Shown here: in pieces, positions 28,017 to 35,052 of the stretch
Layout: every line of letters starts with the position of its first letter
How positions within the stretch are numbered: position 1 is the stretch's first letter
DNA from: Acidimicrobiales bacterium MED-G01
GTDB taxonomy: Bacteria; Actinomycetota; Acidimicrobiia; Acidimicrobiales; Poriferisodalaceae
Reading direction: 5' to 3'
DNA: 53,837 bases
Assembly: GCA_002457435.1 (NCBI GenBank)
Contig: NTLA01000004.1
Location: 1-53,837, forward strand
Notes under the pieces: generated by a model
Told to the model about the DNA's origin: nothing
Seen by the model: only the letters and a program-made list of their open reading frames with translations
The model's database searches: none
Translations under genes and position numbers: made by a program

Positions 28017-28758
28017 GTTTAGACTTTCCTTGGTTGGTTGATTGGTTGACCTCATTAGCCAATTCGAGTTCTATCCAAGCCTCGTCGGCAGCAGCTTGTT
28101 CGGCTTGCTTTTTCGAAGTTCCTTGACCTCTGCCATGCACTGAGCCCGCGAACGAAACCTCGGCGTAGAACCGTTTATCGTGGTCAGGTCCGCTCTCCTC
28201 TATGGCATAGACCGGCGAGTCACCGTAAATGCGAACGACAAATTCTTGTAGTCGCGTCTTCGCATCTCCGATACCAGGGTCGAGGGATACTTGCTCTATT
28301 CGTTTACTCAACGCCTCAATGATGAATTTTTCGGTCGCATCAAGTCCTCCGTCGAGATACATAGCCCCTAGGAGAGCTTCAAATGCGTCACACAAGAGCG
28401 AGGCTTTGGCTCGACCCCCGGATCGATCTTCACCTACCCCCAATAACAAGGCGTTCCCTAGTTCATAACTACCAGCTGCTTCGGCAAGACTCGAGGCGTT
28501 AACGACAGCGGATCTTGCTTGGGCAAGCTCACCCTCACTCCACTCTGGATGCATGCGATACAGGTGATTTGTTATGCAATGTCCTAGTACTGCATCGCCC
28601 AGGAGTTCGAGCCGTTCATTTGATGGCGAATCATTGCGTTCGGCACACCAGCTTCGATGAGACATGGCCAGTAAAAGCAAACTGCTATCAATGAACGAAT
28701 ATCCGATTCGGTCAGCTAACGCCAGGAGTTGGTCTTGGGACCTCAAAGTGTCAACCAA
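28000..28758 (-). CDS. rnc: Ribonuclease III
   Basis: RNase III cuts double-stranded RNA, including rRNA precursors. The catalytic domain shows MSHRSWCAERNDSPSNERLELLGDAVL, the signature NERLEfLGDavL. It also has QARSAVVNASSLA and CDAFEALLGAMYLDGG with the second Mg ligands. The C-terminal dsRNA-binding domain (from about 185) has TRLQEFVVRIYGDSPVYAIEESGPDHDKRFYAEV and GTSKKQAEQAAADEAW. The frame is open upstream to 28863, inside acpP. A TTG at 28758, overlapping the acpP stop by eight bases, gives the normal N-terminus; the exact start is uncertain. Confidence 0.9.
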   Translation of the reverse strand: MVDTLRSQDQLLALADRIGYSFIDSSLLLLAMSHRSWCAERNDSPSNERLELLGDAVLGHCITNHLYRMHPEWSEGELAQARSAVVNASSLAEAAGSYELGNALLLGVGEDRSGGRAKASLLCDAFEALLGAMYLDGGLDATEKFIIEALSKRIEQVSLDPGIGDAKTRLQEFVVRIYGDSPVYAIEESGPDHDKRFYAEVSFAGSVHGRGQGTSKKQAEQAAADEAWIELELANEVNQSTNQGKSKHVGTA

Positions 28759-29041
28759 TTCGTGCCATGACGTAATCGATCGCGTCTCGCACTGTTTTAA
28801 GGTCCTCGAGGTCCTCATCTTCAATTCGAAAACCCACGGTGCGTTCAGAAAGCTCTTCCTCAAGACCCTCGACCAATTCGATCAGGGCGAGTGAGTCCGC
28901 TTCAAGATCTTCTACGAAAGAAGATGACTCTGCGATTCGACCGGGGTCTATCTCAAGAATGTCCGATAGTTGGTCGCGAATGATGCCGAAGACGCCATCT
29001 CGGTCAGGTGGGCTCTGTTCGACATGTGTTTCGGCGGGCAA
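28751..29041 (-). CDS. acpP: Acyl carrier protein
   Basis: ACP carries acyl chains as phosphopantetheine thioesters in fatty-acid synthesis. The 96-residue acidic product has IIRDQLSDILEIDPGRI, then the modification site in SFVEDLEADSLALIELVEGLEEEL (Ser of DSL) and VRDAIDYVMARIG at the end. The initiator is TTG at 29041 with GGAG seven bases upstream. It lies between plsX and rnc, which matches the plsX-acpP-rnc clusters of many bacteria. The first about 18 residues form an extra N-terminal extension relative to the E. coli protein. Confidence 0.9.
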   Translation of the reverse strand: MPAETHVEQSPPDRDGVFGIIRDQLSDILEIDPGRIAESSSFVEDLEADSLALIELVEGLEEELSERTVGFRIEDEDLEDLKTVRDAIDYVMARIG

Positions 29042-29094
29042 GGGAGACTCCTACACGACTGGTTTGCGTTGAACCCACCATAGCAGATGCCACA

Positions 29095-29117
29095 AAATAC
29101 CACTTTCAGTAGTATTT
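29095..29117 (-). promoter_or_regulatory. AT-rich imperfect palindrome upstream of acpP
   Basis: AAATAC (29095-29100) and GTATTT (29112-29117), extended inward by one mismatch and ACT/AGT, form a 23-base dyad in the 114-bp plsX-acpP spacer. On the minus strand it is followed by a single T then GTGG, so it is a poor intrinsic terminator for plsX. It could equally be an operator for a fatty-acid regulator controlling acpP. The spacer is noticeably AT-rich compared with the surrounding genes. No -35/-10 pair is convincing. Confidence 0.3.
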
Positions 29118-29155
29118 GTTGCTTAAATAATACTTAAAGCGTTTTCCATGCTTCT

Positions 29156-30121
29156 TTAGAGACTGACAGCTGCAGCTAATTCTCCAACTAAATCAAGCTC
29201 AACCATGTCCTGTGCGACCTTACATGCGTTGACTATCGCAGTAGGGCCCGCTGAACCATGGCTGATTATCGCTATCCCATTGACCCCTAACAGCATGGCC
29301 CCTCCCACTGCGTCAGGATTAAGTTCAGCCGCTATTGGTGCAAGATGACCCAATGCCTCAGCCCCTACTTCAGCGGCATCATCGGTGCTGAGGGCTGAAA
29401 TTATTTGGTTCACGAGGAACTGGACCGTTCCCTCCAAGGTCTTCAGGATGACATTTCCGGTAAATCCGTCGGCAACGAGTACATCCACGTCGCCATCTAA
29501 AACGTCACGTCCTTCAACATTTCCAATGAAATTTATGGTCGAATCATCAGCCAACAAATGGTGTGCTTCTTTAACCAGCTGGTTGCCTTTTTCGGGCTCT
29601 TCACCAATGGAAACCAACCCAATACGGGGCGAAGCGACTTCGTATCGTACCTGGGCAAATGCTGACCCCATTCGAGCAAACTGGTGCAACCAGTCAGCTT
29701 GACAGTCGGCCATCGCGCCCGAATCAAGCAAAATCTTCGGTGCCCGCCCCGGAACAGGGAGCGTGGTTGCGATCGCAGGGCGATTTACTCCCTTAAGCCG
29801 TTTCATTCGCAATAAAGCAGCTGCTGCCACAGCGCCGGTATTTCCTGCACTGACCATTGCTGAGGCGTGTCCATCTCGAACGCGTTCCGCGGCACGCACT
29901 ATGGACGAATCCTTTTTCGTTCTTACTGCGCGCCCTGGTTCGTCATCCATCTCGATTACTTCGAGAGCTGGATGCAGCGTAATGCCATCATAGTTCGGGA
30001 TCCGAGCGGGGTCTCCAACTAGTTCAACCGGAATACCAACACTGAGTGCCTCTTGAACACCCTCAACAATGACGGAGGGCGCGTTATCTCCACCCATTGC
30101 GTCAACAACGATGGGTTTCAT
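29156..30121 (-). CDS. plsX: Phosphate acyltransferase PlsX
   Basis: PlsX makes acyl-phosphate from acyl-ACP for glycerolipid synthesis by PlsY. The 321-residue product starts KPIVVDAMGGDNAPSVIVEGV and continues with SAGNTGAVAAAALLRMKRLKGVNRPAIATTLP and LLDSGAMADCQADWLHQFARMGSAFA. The later blocks GLVSIGEEPEKGNQLVKEAH and DVLVADGFTGNVILKTLEG are also typical. All are PlsX motifs and the length is normal. It follows rpmF by 18 bases and precedes acpP. Confidence 0.95.
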   Translation of the reverse strand: MKPIVVDAMGGDNAPSVIVEGVQEALSVGIPVELVGDPARIPNYDGITLHPALEVIEMDDEPGRAVRTKKDSSIVRAAERVRDGHASAMVSAGNTGAVAAAALLRMKRLKGVNRPAIATTLPVPGRAPKILLDSGAMADCQADWLHQFARMGSAFAQVRYEVASPRIGLVSIGEEPEKGNQLVKEAHHLLADDSTINFIGNVEGRDVLDGDVDVLVADGFTGNVILKTLEGTVQFLVNQIISALSTDDAAEVGAEALGHLAPIAAELNPDAVGGAMLLGVNGIAIISHGSAGPTAIVNACKVAQDMVELDLVGELAAAVSL

Positions 30122-30139
30122 AACGATGTCGCTGTTTCG

Positions 30140-30319
30140 CTAGTCGACTTCGACAGCTTGACGACCCGCATACCAGCCGCAATTACCACAGACCCGATGC
30201 GGCAACTTGGCCTCAGAGCATCGCGGACAGGAACTACGTGACGAAGGGCGAAGCTTCCACGCGCTAGCACGACGACTGCGCGTTTTTGACTTGGAAGTCT
30301 TTTTCTTCGGGACAGCCAT
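30140..30319 (-). CDS. rpmF: 50S ribosomal protein L32
   Basis: This small zinc-ribbon ribosomal protein has 59 residues: MAVPKKKTSKSKTRSRRASAW, then CPRC and CGNC knuckles with CGWYAGRQAVEVD-type ending (CGNCGWYAGRQAVEV). L32 of this type keeps both Cys pairs (C+ form), so it is zinc-dependent. The ATG at 30319 has GAGG six bases upstream. The TTG two codons earlier is less likely. The set DUF177-rpmF-plsX is conserved in most bacteria. Confidence 0.95.
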   Translation of the reverse strand: MAVPKKKTSKSKTRSRRASAWKLRPSSRSSCPRCSEAKLPHRVCGNCGWYAGRQAVEVD

Positions 30320-30458
30320 CGTCAACCTCAGGAAATTGGCTCAGCGCAGTTCGCCAAGCAAGCGAATATAACTCCGATTTGGTGCCAATGACCGCGGTCA
30401 ACACACGGCACTACGCCTCGGTTTGAAGTGCGGAAGAAGTACCGACACAGACAAGAGA

Positions 30459-30522
30459 GGCTACCTGAAGAGGAATCGACCTCCTACTGCCATCTCCCGT
30501 ATCACCCTCGAACTTGGTAGCC
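30459..30522 (-). other. Long-range inverted repeat in the rpmF leader
   Basis: The 212-bp spacer between DUF177 and rpmF contains GGCTACC (30459-30465) and GGTAGCC (30516-30522) as a perfect closing stem around 50 bases. On the minus strand this region also holds AGGAGG and CCTCTT, which can pair around a six-base loop. The arrangement resembles a structured mRNA leader, but the pairing could be chance. The minus strand also has a T-run directly after the DUF177 stop (30523-30529). No gene is seen in the spacer. Confidence 0.25.
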
Positions 30523-30531
30523 AAAAAAATT

Positions 30532-31086
30532 TTATTCTTCATCAAAAGTAAGGTCGTCTAGTGCCGCCCATCGCGGATCCTTGGACTCTGTAGTATCTCC
30601 GTCTTCATCGGAGTTGTCATCTGAAACTTGGTACGCAGGTGCCGCCACCAAACATTCTTCAAGTGCCGCACAGCGGATCACTCCGACAGGAAGTTCAAGT
30701 AACACGGCGTCTCGAATCATTGGCGCTAAATCAATGAACTCTTCACCTAGTTGGTAGGACTCTCCCTCTCGAGGGTGTTCCTCAAACAACTCTTCGACTT
30801 CGGCTATCGCACAACCGTCTACATGCCGCAGACAACGCGAACACTCAGCATTCCAATTGACCGACACTCTGCCGTTGACGGTAACTCCTCCTCGTACCTG
30901 ATCCACGAGGAGGTCAACCAGAACAACTTCATCGGAGGCAAGGGAGACGTCGCCAACTTGCAATGGGCTATCTAGGTCTTGCAACAGGGAGGCTTGAAAT
31001 TCGACCTTCCATTCTCGGTTGGGGTCAAGACGTTGAAGCCTCTCAAGCGGGAAACGGAGCTCAGGATGTGGACTTGCGTCTCTCAA
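30532..31086 (-). CDS. DUF177 (YceD-family) large-subunit assembly protein
   Basis: YceD/DUF177 proteins sit upstream of rpmF nearly everywhere and are implicated in 23S rRNA/large-subunit accumulation. The 184-residue product shows GRVSVNWNAECSRCLRHVDG with the conserved CxRCL, FEEHPREGESYQLGEEFIDLAPMIRDAVLLELP, and the C-terminal PRWAALDDL motif. The second cysteine cluster of the family (C..dCxGLCP.CG) is eroded to CAALEECLVAAPAY. Only two Cys remain, so a four-Cys zinc site looks lost. It overlaps the next upstream gene by four bases. Confidence 0.85.
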   Translation of the reverse strand: MRDASPHPELRFPLERLQRLDPNREWKVEFQASLLQDLDSPLQVGDVSLASDEVVLVDLLVDQVRGGVTVNGRVSVNWNAECSRCLRHVDGCAIAEVEELFEEHPREGESYQLGEEFIDLAPMIRDAVLLELPVGVIRCAALEECLVAAPAYQVSDDNSDEDGDTTESKDPRWAALDDLTFDEE

Positions 31087-31628
31087 CTCTCATCCTGATC
31101 AAAAACTTCGGGGCCTGAAGCCTGTTCCCGCTCTGGCTCTTCGGGTTCTGCGACCGTCATCGTTGGCTGTAACCGGGTCCTGGCATTCGCTACCGCCCCT
31201 TGGACCTTCTCTAGAGCATCGGCAAATTGCTCAAGACGATGGTCGCAATAGTCGTCGACTTCGTGTTGCCTTCTTCGAGCTCGAGACTCCGCCTGCTCCA
31301 CCATTTGTCGGGCTTTGCGTTCAGCTGATCGAACGACTTCAGTTCTCTGCACCATCTGAGCTACCCGAGTTCGAGCCTCCTCAATGACCAATCCCGCATC
31401 AACCCTCGCCTTCGAGAGAAGGTCCTCGCGCTCTTTTAACAGCCACCGTGCTTCTCGAACTTCTTCAGGTAACTCCAATATTGCAGCTTCCAGTAACTCG
31501 ATAACCTCATCCCGACTGACCATGACAGAAGTTGATAGGGGCATCGGTCTGGCGGCATTGATGACATCAATGACTCGCCGCACCAGAGCTTCAACACCCG
31601 GGCCGCTTAGCGGCGCGGCATCAGTCAC
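31083..31628 (-). CDS. Coiled-coil DivIVA-like protein
   Basis: The 181-residue product has an N-terminal helical segment (VEALVRRVIDVINAARPMPLSTSVMVSRDEVIELLEAAI). It then has a long charged coiled coil from about 55 to 150 (REDLLSKARVDAGLVIEEARTRVAQMV, then SAERKARQMVEQAESRARRRQHE), and ends in an acidic tail. Similar proteins with this architecture lie between coaD and DUF177 in many Actinobacteria (for example the Rv2927c neighbourhood) and are often labelled cell-division initiation or DivIVA-like. No enzymatic motif is present and the function is not established. It is coupled on both sides by four-base overlaps with coaD and DUF177. Confidence 0.75.
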   Translation of the reverse strand: MTDAAPLSGPGVEALVRRVIDVINAARPMPLSTSVMVSRDEVIELLEAAILELPEEVREARWLLKEREDLLSKARVDAGLVIEEARTRVAQMVQRTEVVRSAERKARQMVEQAESRARRRQHEVDDYCDHRLEQFADALEKVQGAVANARTRLQPTMTVAEPEEPEREQASGPEVFDQDES

Positions 31629-32104
31629 TTGGGCATCTTTTCTTTGAGTCGCTTCACAATGGATTCGGGTACAAGGTGGGAGCAGTCTGTTCCAAAAGCA
31701 GTGATATCGCGTATGTACTTCGACGCTATAAATGCGTTTTCACTTGCTGATGGCAAAAACAATGTTTCGACACCACTAACGGACTTGTTCATCTGAGCCA
31801 TCTGGAGTTCGGACTCAAAGTCCGCCGACCCTCTGAGCCCTTTAATTATGAAGTCAACTTCTAAGCGACGAGCCAAATCGACCACCAGCTCACCGAACTG
31901 GACAACTTCAACATTGCCCAAATGTTGACAGGCATCTGTGAGCATCTCTACCCGCTCTTCATCGGTGAAGAATGGTGAGGACTTTTGAGGATTCCTCATC
32001 GCTGCAACCACTACATGGTCAAACAGGCGACTTGCGGTCGCACAGATCTCCATGTGGCCGTTGTGGACAGGGTCAAACGAGCCTGGGTACAGAACCTTGA
32101 CCAC
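31625..32104 (-). CDS. coaD: Phosphopantetheine adenylyltransferase
   Basis: CoaD performs the penultimate step of coenzyme A synthesis. The 159-residue product starts VKVLYPGSFDPVHNGHMEIC, with the nucleotidyltransferase HxGH motif. It has VVVAAMRNPQKSSPFFTDEERVEML, DFIIKGLRGSADFESELQMAQMN and FLPSASENAFIASKYIRDI, all family blocks including the ISSTxVR-equivalent helix. The initiator is GTG at 32104 with GAGGAG seven bases upstream. It is followed by the coiled-coil gene with a four-base overlap. Confidence 0.94.
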   Translation of the reverse strand: MVKVLYPGSFDPVHNGHMEICATASRLFDHVVVAAMRNPQKSSPFFTDEERVEMLTDACQHLGNVEVVQFGELVVDLARRLEVDFIIKGLRGSADFESELQMAQMNKSVSGVETLFLPSASENAFIASKYIRDITAFGTDCSHLVPESIVKRLKEKMPK

Positions 32105-32195
32105 GAGTGTCTCCTCGCCTAGCGCTTCGGGCTACTTGAAACGGTACCGACCCTGAAGGCAATCCTCCACTGTCAATACTCCAAATCCGAACAAA

Positions 32196-32717
32196 TCAAG
32201 ATATTTTTGTTTCGCTAGGTCTCAGAATAGTCACGACAGCCTTCCCATAGGTTTTGTTCCGCACCACTTCCCAGTCGGGAAAAATGTTAAGCGGCGTGTC
32301 GCTCTCCGCAACTATCAAAGCATTTCCCGCCACTTCCAGCAGTTCATTCCATGCCTCAAAACCATAGGGCGGATCTGCCAACACTAAATCGACCTCAAGA
32401 GATCGGAGCCGCTGAACCGAATCCCCATGAACCACCTGACCTTCCAACCCAAGATTCTCCAAGTTCTCAGTGATAGTTCGACAGGCCATCAGATCATTAT
32501 CGACGAAGGTTGCCTCATGCGCCCCACGCGATAAGGCTTCCAACCCCAGTGCTCCTGAACCAGCAAACAAATCAACTACACGGGAACCAGCAGGCAGTCC
32601 GAGGCTAAACAACATGTTGAAGATGGCTTCGCGTGCTCGTTCAGATGTGGGGCGGGCTTTATCGTTCTGAGGCGCCGATATTCGTCGACCACTCAATTCG
32701 CCTCCGACAATACGCAT
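32196..32717 (-). CDS. rsmD: 16S rRNA (guanine-966-N2)-methyltransferase
   Basis: RsmD methylates G966 of 16S rRNA. The 173-residue product starts MRIVGGELSGRRISAP and shows RPTSERAREAIFNML, VVDLFAGSGALGLEALSRGAHEATFVDND (SAM-binding) and LVLADPPYGF, the catalytic DPPY motif of N-methyltransferases. The frame is open ten codons upstream to 32747. The ATG at 32717 fits the family, has no Shine-Dalgarno sequence, and has TATTGT at exactly -12 to -7, suggesting a leaderless mRNA. It is divergent from the 52-aa gene that starts 29 bases away. Confidence 0.92.
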   Translation of the reverse strand: MRIVGGELSGRRISAPQNDKARPTSERAREAIFNMLFSLGLPAGSRVVDLFAGSGALGLEALSRGAHEATFVDNDLMACRTITENLENLGLEGQVVHGDSVQRLRSLEVDLVLADPPYGFEAWNELLEVAGNALIVAESDTPLNIFPDWEVVRNKTYGKAVVTILRPSETKIS

Positions 32718-32745
32718 GGGATGACAATAACGGCACACTGTTGGC
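32718..32745. promoter_or_regulatory. 28-bp divergent spacer with two candidate -10 elements
   Basis: The start codons of rsmD (minus, 32717) and the 52-aa gene (plus, 32746) are separated by only 28 bp. TATTGT, reading on the minus strand from 32729 to 32724, and CACACT, on the plus strand at 32734-32739, lie at -12 to -7 of their respective start codons. Neither gene has a ribosome binding site. This fits back-to-back leaderless promoters whose -35 regions would fall inside the opposing coding sequences. It is inferred from spacing only. Confidence 0.35.
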
Positions 32746-32904
32746 ATGCAGGTTCCTGAATCGATTATCTGTGTTGATTGTGGCGGCTTGTGCCGCCGAA
32801 TCAGCTACGAAGAGCCCGACGAGGGATTTCAACCCGGTGATGTTGTTGCTTATCGATGCCGAGACTGTCTTGACCGTTGGGACATAGTGGTCGAAGACGA
32901 GTAG
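32746..32904 (+). CDS. Small zinc-ribbon protein, 52 aa
   Basis: The short frame encodes 52 residues beginning MQVPESIICVDCGGLCRR, then an acidic stretch, and VVAYRCRDCLDRWDIVVEDE at the end. The two CxxC knuckles (CVDC and CRDC) about 28 residues apart form a classic zinc ribbon. No larger domain is present and the function is unknown. Possibilities are an RNA polymerase- or ribosome-associated ribbon, but this is speculation. It lies in the opposite orientation between rsmD and recG and is convergent with recG, only 12 bases apart. The other strand has no plausible gene here. Confidence 0.7.
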   Translation: MQVPESIICVDCGGLCRRISYEEPDEGFQPGDVVAYRCRDCLDRWDIVVEDE

Positions 32905-32916
32905 AGCAGATACCGC

Positions 32917-35052
32917 TTACCCTCTCAACAAGTTCTCCGCGTCATCATCACGACGCTCCACAAACCACCGGATCTCATCTTCAAACAAAAGGTGGTGCTC
33001 AAGTGAGCCTTTCTCATCTACTAGCTCTGCTGCCAAGTCACGAGCACGTTCGACCCACACCCGATCCCGCGCCAGTGAGGCGAGCTTGAGGTCGTTTCTG
33101 CCTGATTGTCTTTGCTCGAATATGGTCCCTTCGCCTCGAAGTTCGAGATCACGCTCAGCGAGAGCGAAACCGTCGTTCGACTCTTCAAGGGCAGTTAGGC
33201 GTTCTGTAGCGTCTTCAGAAATCTCTTCGGTGGCAATCAAGAAACAGGTTGACTGGTGGCTACCCCTGCCCACTCGCCCTCGAAGCTGGTGAAGCTGAGC
33301 TATTCCAAATCGGTCTGCTGACAAAATAATCATCGTCGTCGCATTTGGAACATCGACTCCCACTTCGATCACAGTTGTGGCTACCAGAACATCAAGCTGA
33401 CCTTTTCGAAACGCCTCCATCGTTCGATGTTTTTCGACAGCATCTAGACGGCCGTGTAAGAGCCCGACGCTCAGGTCTGAGAGCACTCCTGTGACAAGTT
33501 CTTGTCGGGTGTTCTCAGCTGAACTCGCATCTAACTTATCGCTCTCTTCGATCAACGGACATACGACATAGGCTTGACGGCCTTGCGCAACTTCGGAATG
33601 AACGTGGTCCCATACCTGTTCAACGTCTCGAGATATCCAGGACGTCTCTATTGGGGACCGACCTGGCGGCAGTTCATTTAAGGTGGATACGTCTAAGTCT
33701 CCGTATACGGTCATCGCCGCCGTGCGGGGTATCGGGGTAGCCGTCATAACCAATAGGTGAGGCCATTTACCATCATCACGGCCCCTTTCTCTGAGAACAG
33801 ACCTCTGTTCGACGCCAAAGCGGTGCTGTTCGTCAACGACGACGACACTCAACGAGGAAAAGTTAATTCCTTCTTGGATTAGAGCGTGTGTTCCGATGAC
33901 CAGATCAATCGATCCATCTTTCATTCCTTTGACGACGCGGCGACGATCAGTTCCGGTGACTCCGTTCGTCAACAACTTTATTGACAGCGGCCGTATCCCC
34001 GTCAGAGTTGTTGAGTCCGCTACTTCTAGACCATTAGCTAGCTCATAGAGGTTCGCATAGTGTTGTTCCGCTAGCACCTCGGTCGGAGCCATAAGGGCAC
34101 CTTGGTGTCCTTCTGTAACCGCTATCAGTAAGGCGTGCATGGCTACCAAAGTCTTGCCGGCCCCAACATCGCCTTGGAGCAGCCGATGCATTGGCTGGTC
34201 AGAATTCAGGTCTGAACTTATTTCCGCCATCGTTCTTTGCTGCGCAGCAGTGAGCGCAAATGGCAAGCTGTCGACAAATTTGGTTAGCAAAGGGTCGTCG
34301 ACTTCGTGTTTCACACCTGAAGCCCGATCAAGACGTCGCATCTTGCGCATACGCAGAACTAGTTGGACTCTCAATAGTTCGTCGAGGACCAAGCGGTCTC
34401 TCGCATTTAAAACATCGGACATTGAAGTCGGTTGATGAATCGCCTCGAACGCTTGCATCCGGTCGAGCAAGCCCAATTCCTGCAAATACTTTGGGGGTAG
34501 AGGATCAACAATGCTTCTACTTTGGCAACGACGCAAGGCTTCGGTAGACCAACGTCCTATGTCCCAAGTACTGAGGCCCGCTTTGCCTGATTGGGGATAT
34601 ATCGCCACAATTTTTCCCGTGCGGTCTCCAACCAAGTCGACCAAGGGGTTCGTCATTTGAAGCTGACCGCGATACAGATCGACCTTGCCGAACAACGCGA
34701 TCGTTAGCCCCTGATCAAGTTGCTTTGAGCGCCATGCCTGATTGAAGAAAACCAGTTTCAAGCTTCCCGTCTCGTCGGAAAGGGAAGCCTCGACAATGGA
34801 TTTCCTATTTCGAGTCCTCCGCGACGTGACGCTTTCAATATCTCCCACGACCATGACTTGTTGGCCGGGACGTACATCGACAAGCTTGGCTTCATGACTT
34901 CGGTCGATGTAGCGGCGTGGATAATGAGTCAACAAGTCGAAAACTGAGTGAATCTGAACTTCTTCCAGCGAGGCTCGTCGTTGCTCACCAACTCCTTGCA
35001 AACGGTCGACGCCTATAGCGTCGAGTTCACGAAGAGAAATGGGTTCCGTCAT
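32917..35052 (-). CDS. recG: ATP-dependent DNA helicase RecG
   Basis: RecG remodels stalled forks and Holliday junctions. The 711-residue protein has the N-terminal wedge/OB domain (DLLTHYPRRYIDRS, then VMVVGDIESV and LKLVFFNQAWR). Helicase domain 1 carries LLQGDVGAGKTLVA (Walker A) and VVVDEQHRFGVEQR (motif II, DEQH). Motif III is MTATPIPRTAAMTVYGDLD, and domain 2 has VATTVIEVGVDVPNATTM and QLHQLRGRVGRG. The length is typical. It overlaps the fakA stop by four bases. Confidence 0.95.
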   Translation of the reverse strand: MTEPISLRELDAIGVDRLQGVGEQRRASLEEVQIHSVFDLLTHYPRRYIDRSHEAKLVDVRPGQQVMVVGDIESVTSRRTRNRKSIVEASLSDETGSLKLVFFNQAWRSKQLDQGLTIALFGKVDLYRGQLQMTNPLVDLVGDRTGKIVAIYPQSGKAGLSTWDIGRWSTEALRRCQSRSIVDPLPPKYLQELGLLDRMQAFEAIHQPTSMSDVLNARDRLVLDELLRVQLVLRMRKMRRLDRASGVKHEVDDPLLTKFVDSLPFALTAAQQRTMAEISSDLNSDQPMHRLLQGDVGAGKTLVAMHALLIAVTEGHQGALMAPTEVLAEQHYANLYELANGLEVADSTTLTGIRPLSIKLLTNGVTGTDRRRVVKGMKDGSIDLVIGTHALIQEGINFSSLSVVVVDEQHRFGVEQRSVLRERGRDDGKWPHLLVMTATPIPRTAAMTVYGDLDVSTLNELPPGRSPIETSWISRDVEQVWDHVHSEVAQGRQAYVVCPLIEESDKLDASSAENTRQELVTGVLSDLSVGLLHGRLDAVEKHRTMEAFRKGQLDVLVATTVIEVGVDVPNATTMIILSADRFGIAQLHQLRGRVGRGSHQSTCFLIATEEISEDATERLTALEESNDGFALAERDLELRGEGTIFEQRQSGRNDLKLASLARDRVWVERARDLAAELVDEKGSLEHHLLFEDEIRWFVERRDDDAENLLRG

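Noticed and set aside
30459-30522. Possible tRNA with a 7-bp acceptor-like stem
   Set aside because: Only 64 bases lie between the stem ends. No T-loop consensus or anticodon arm is found on either strand, so only a generic leader structure is noted.
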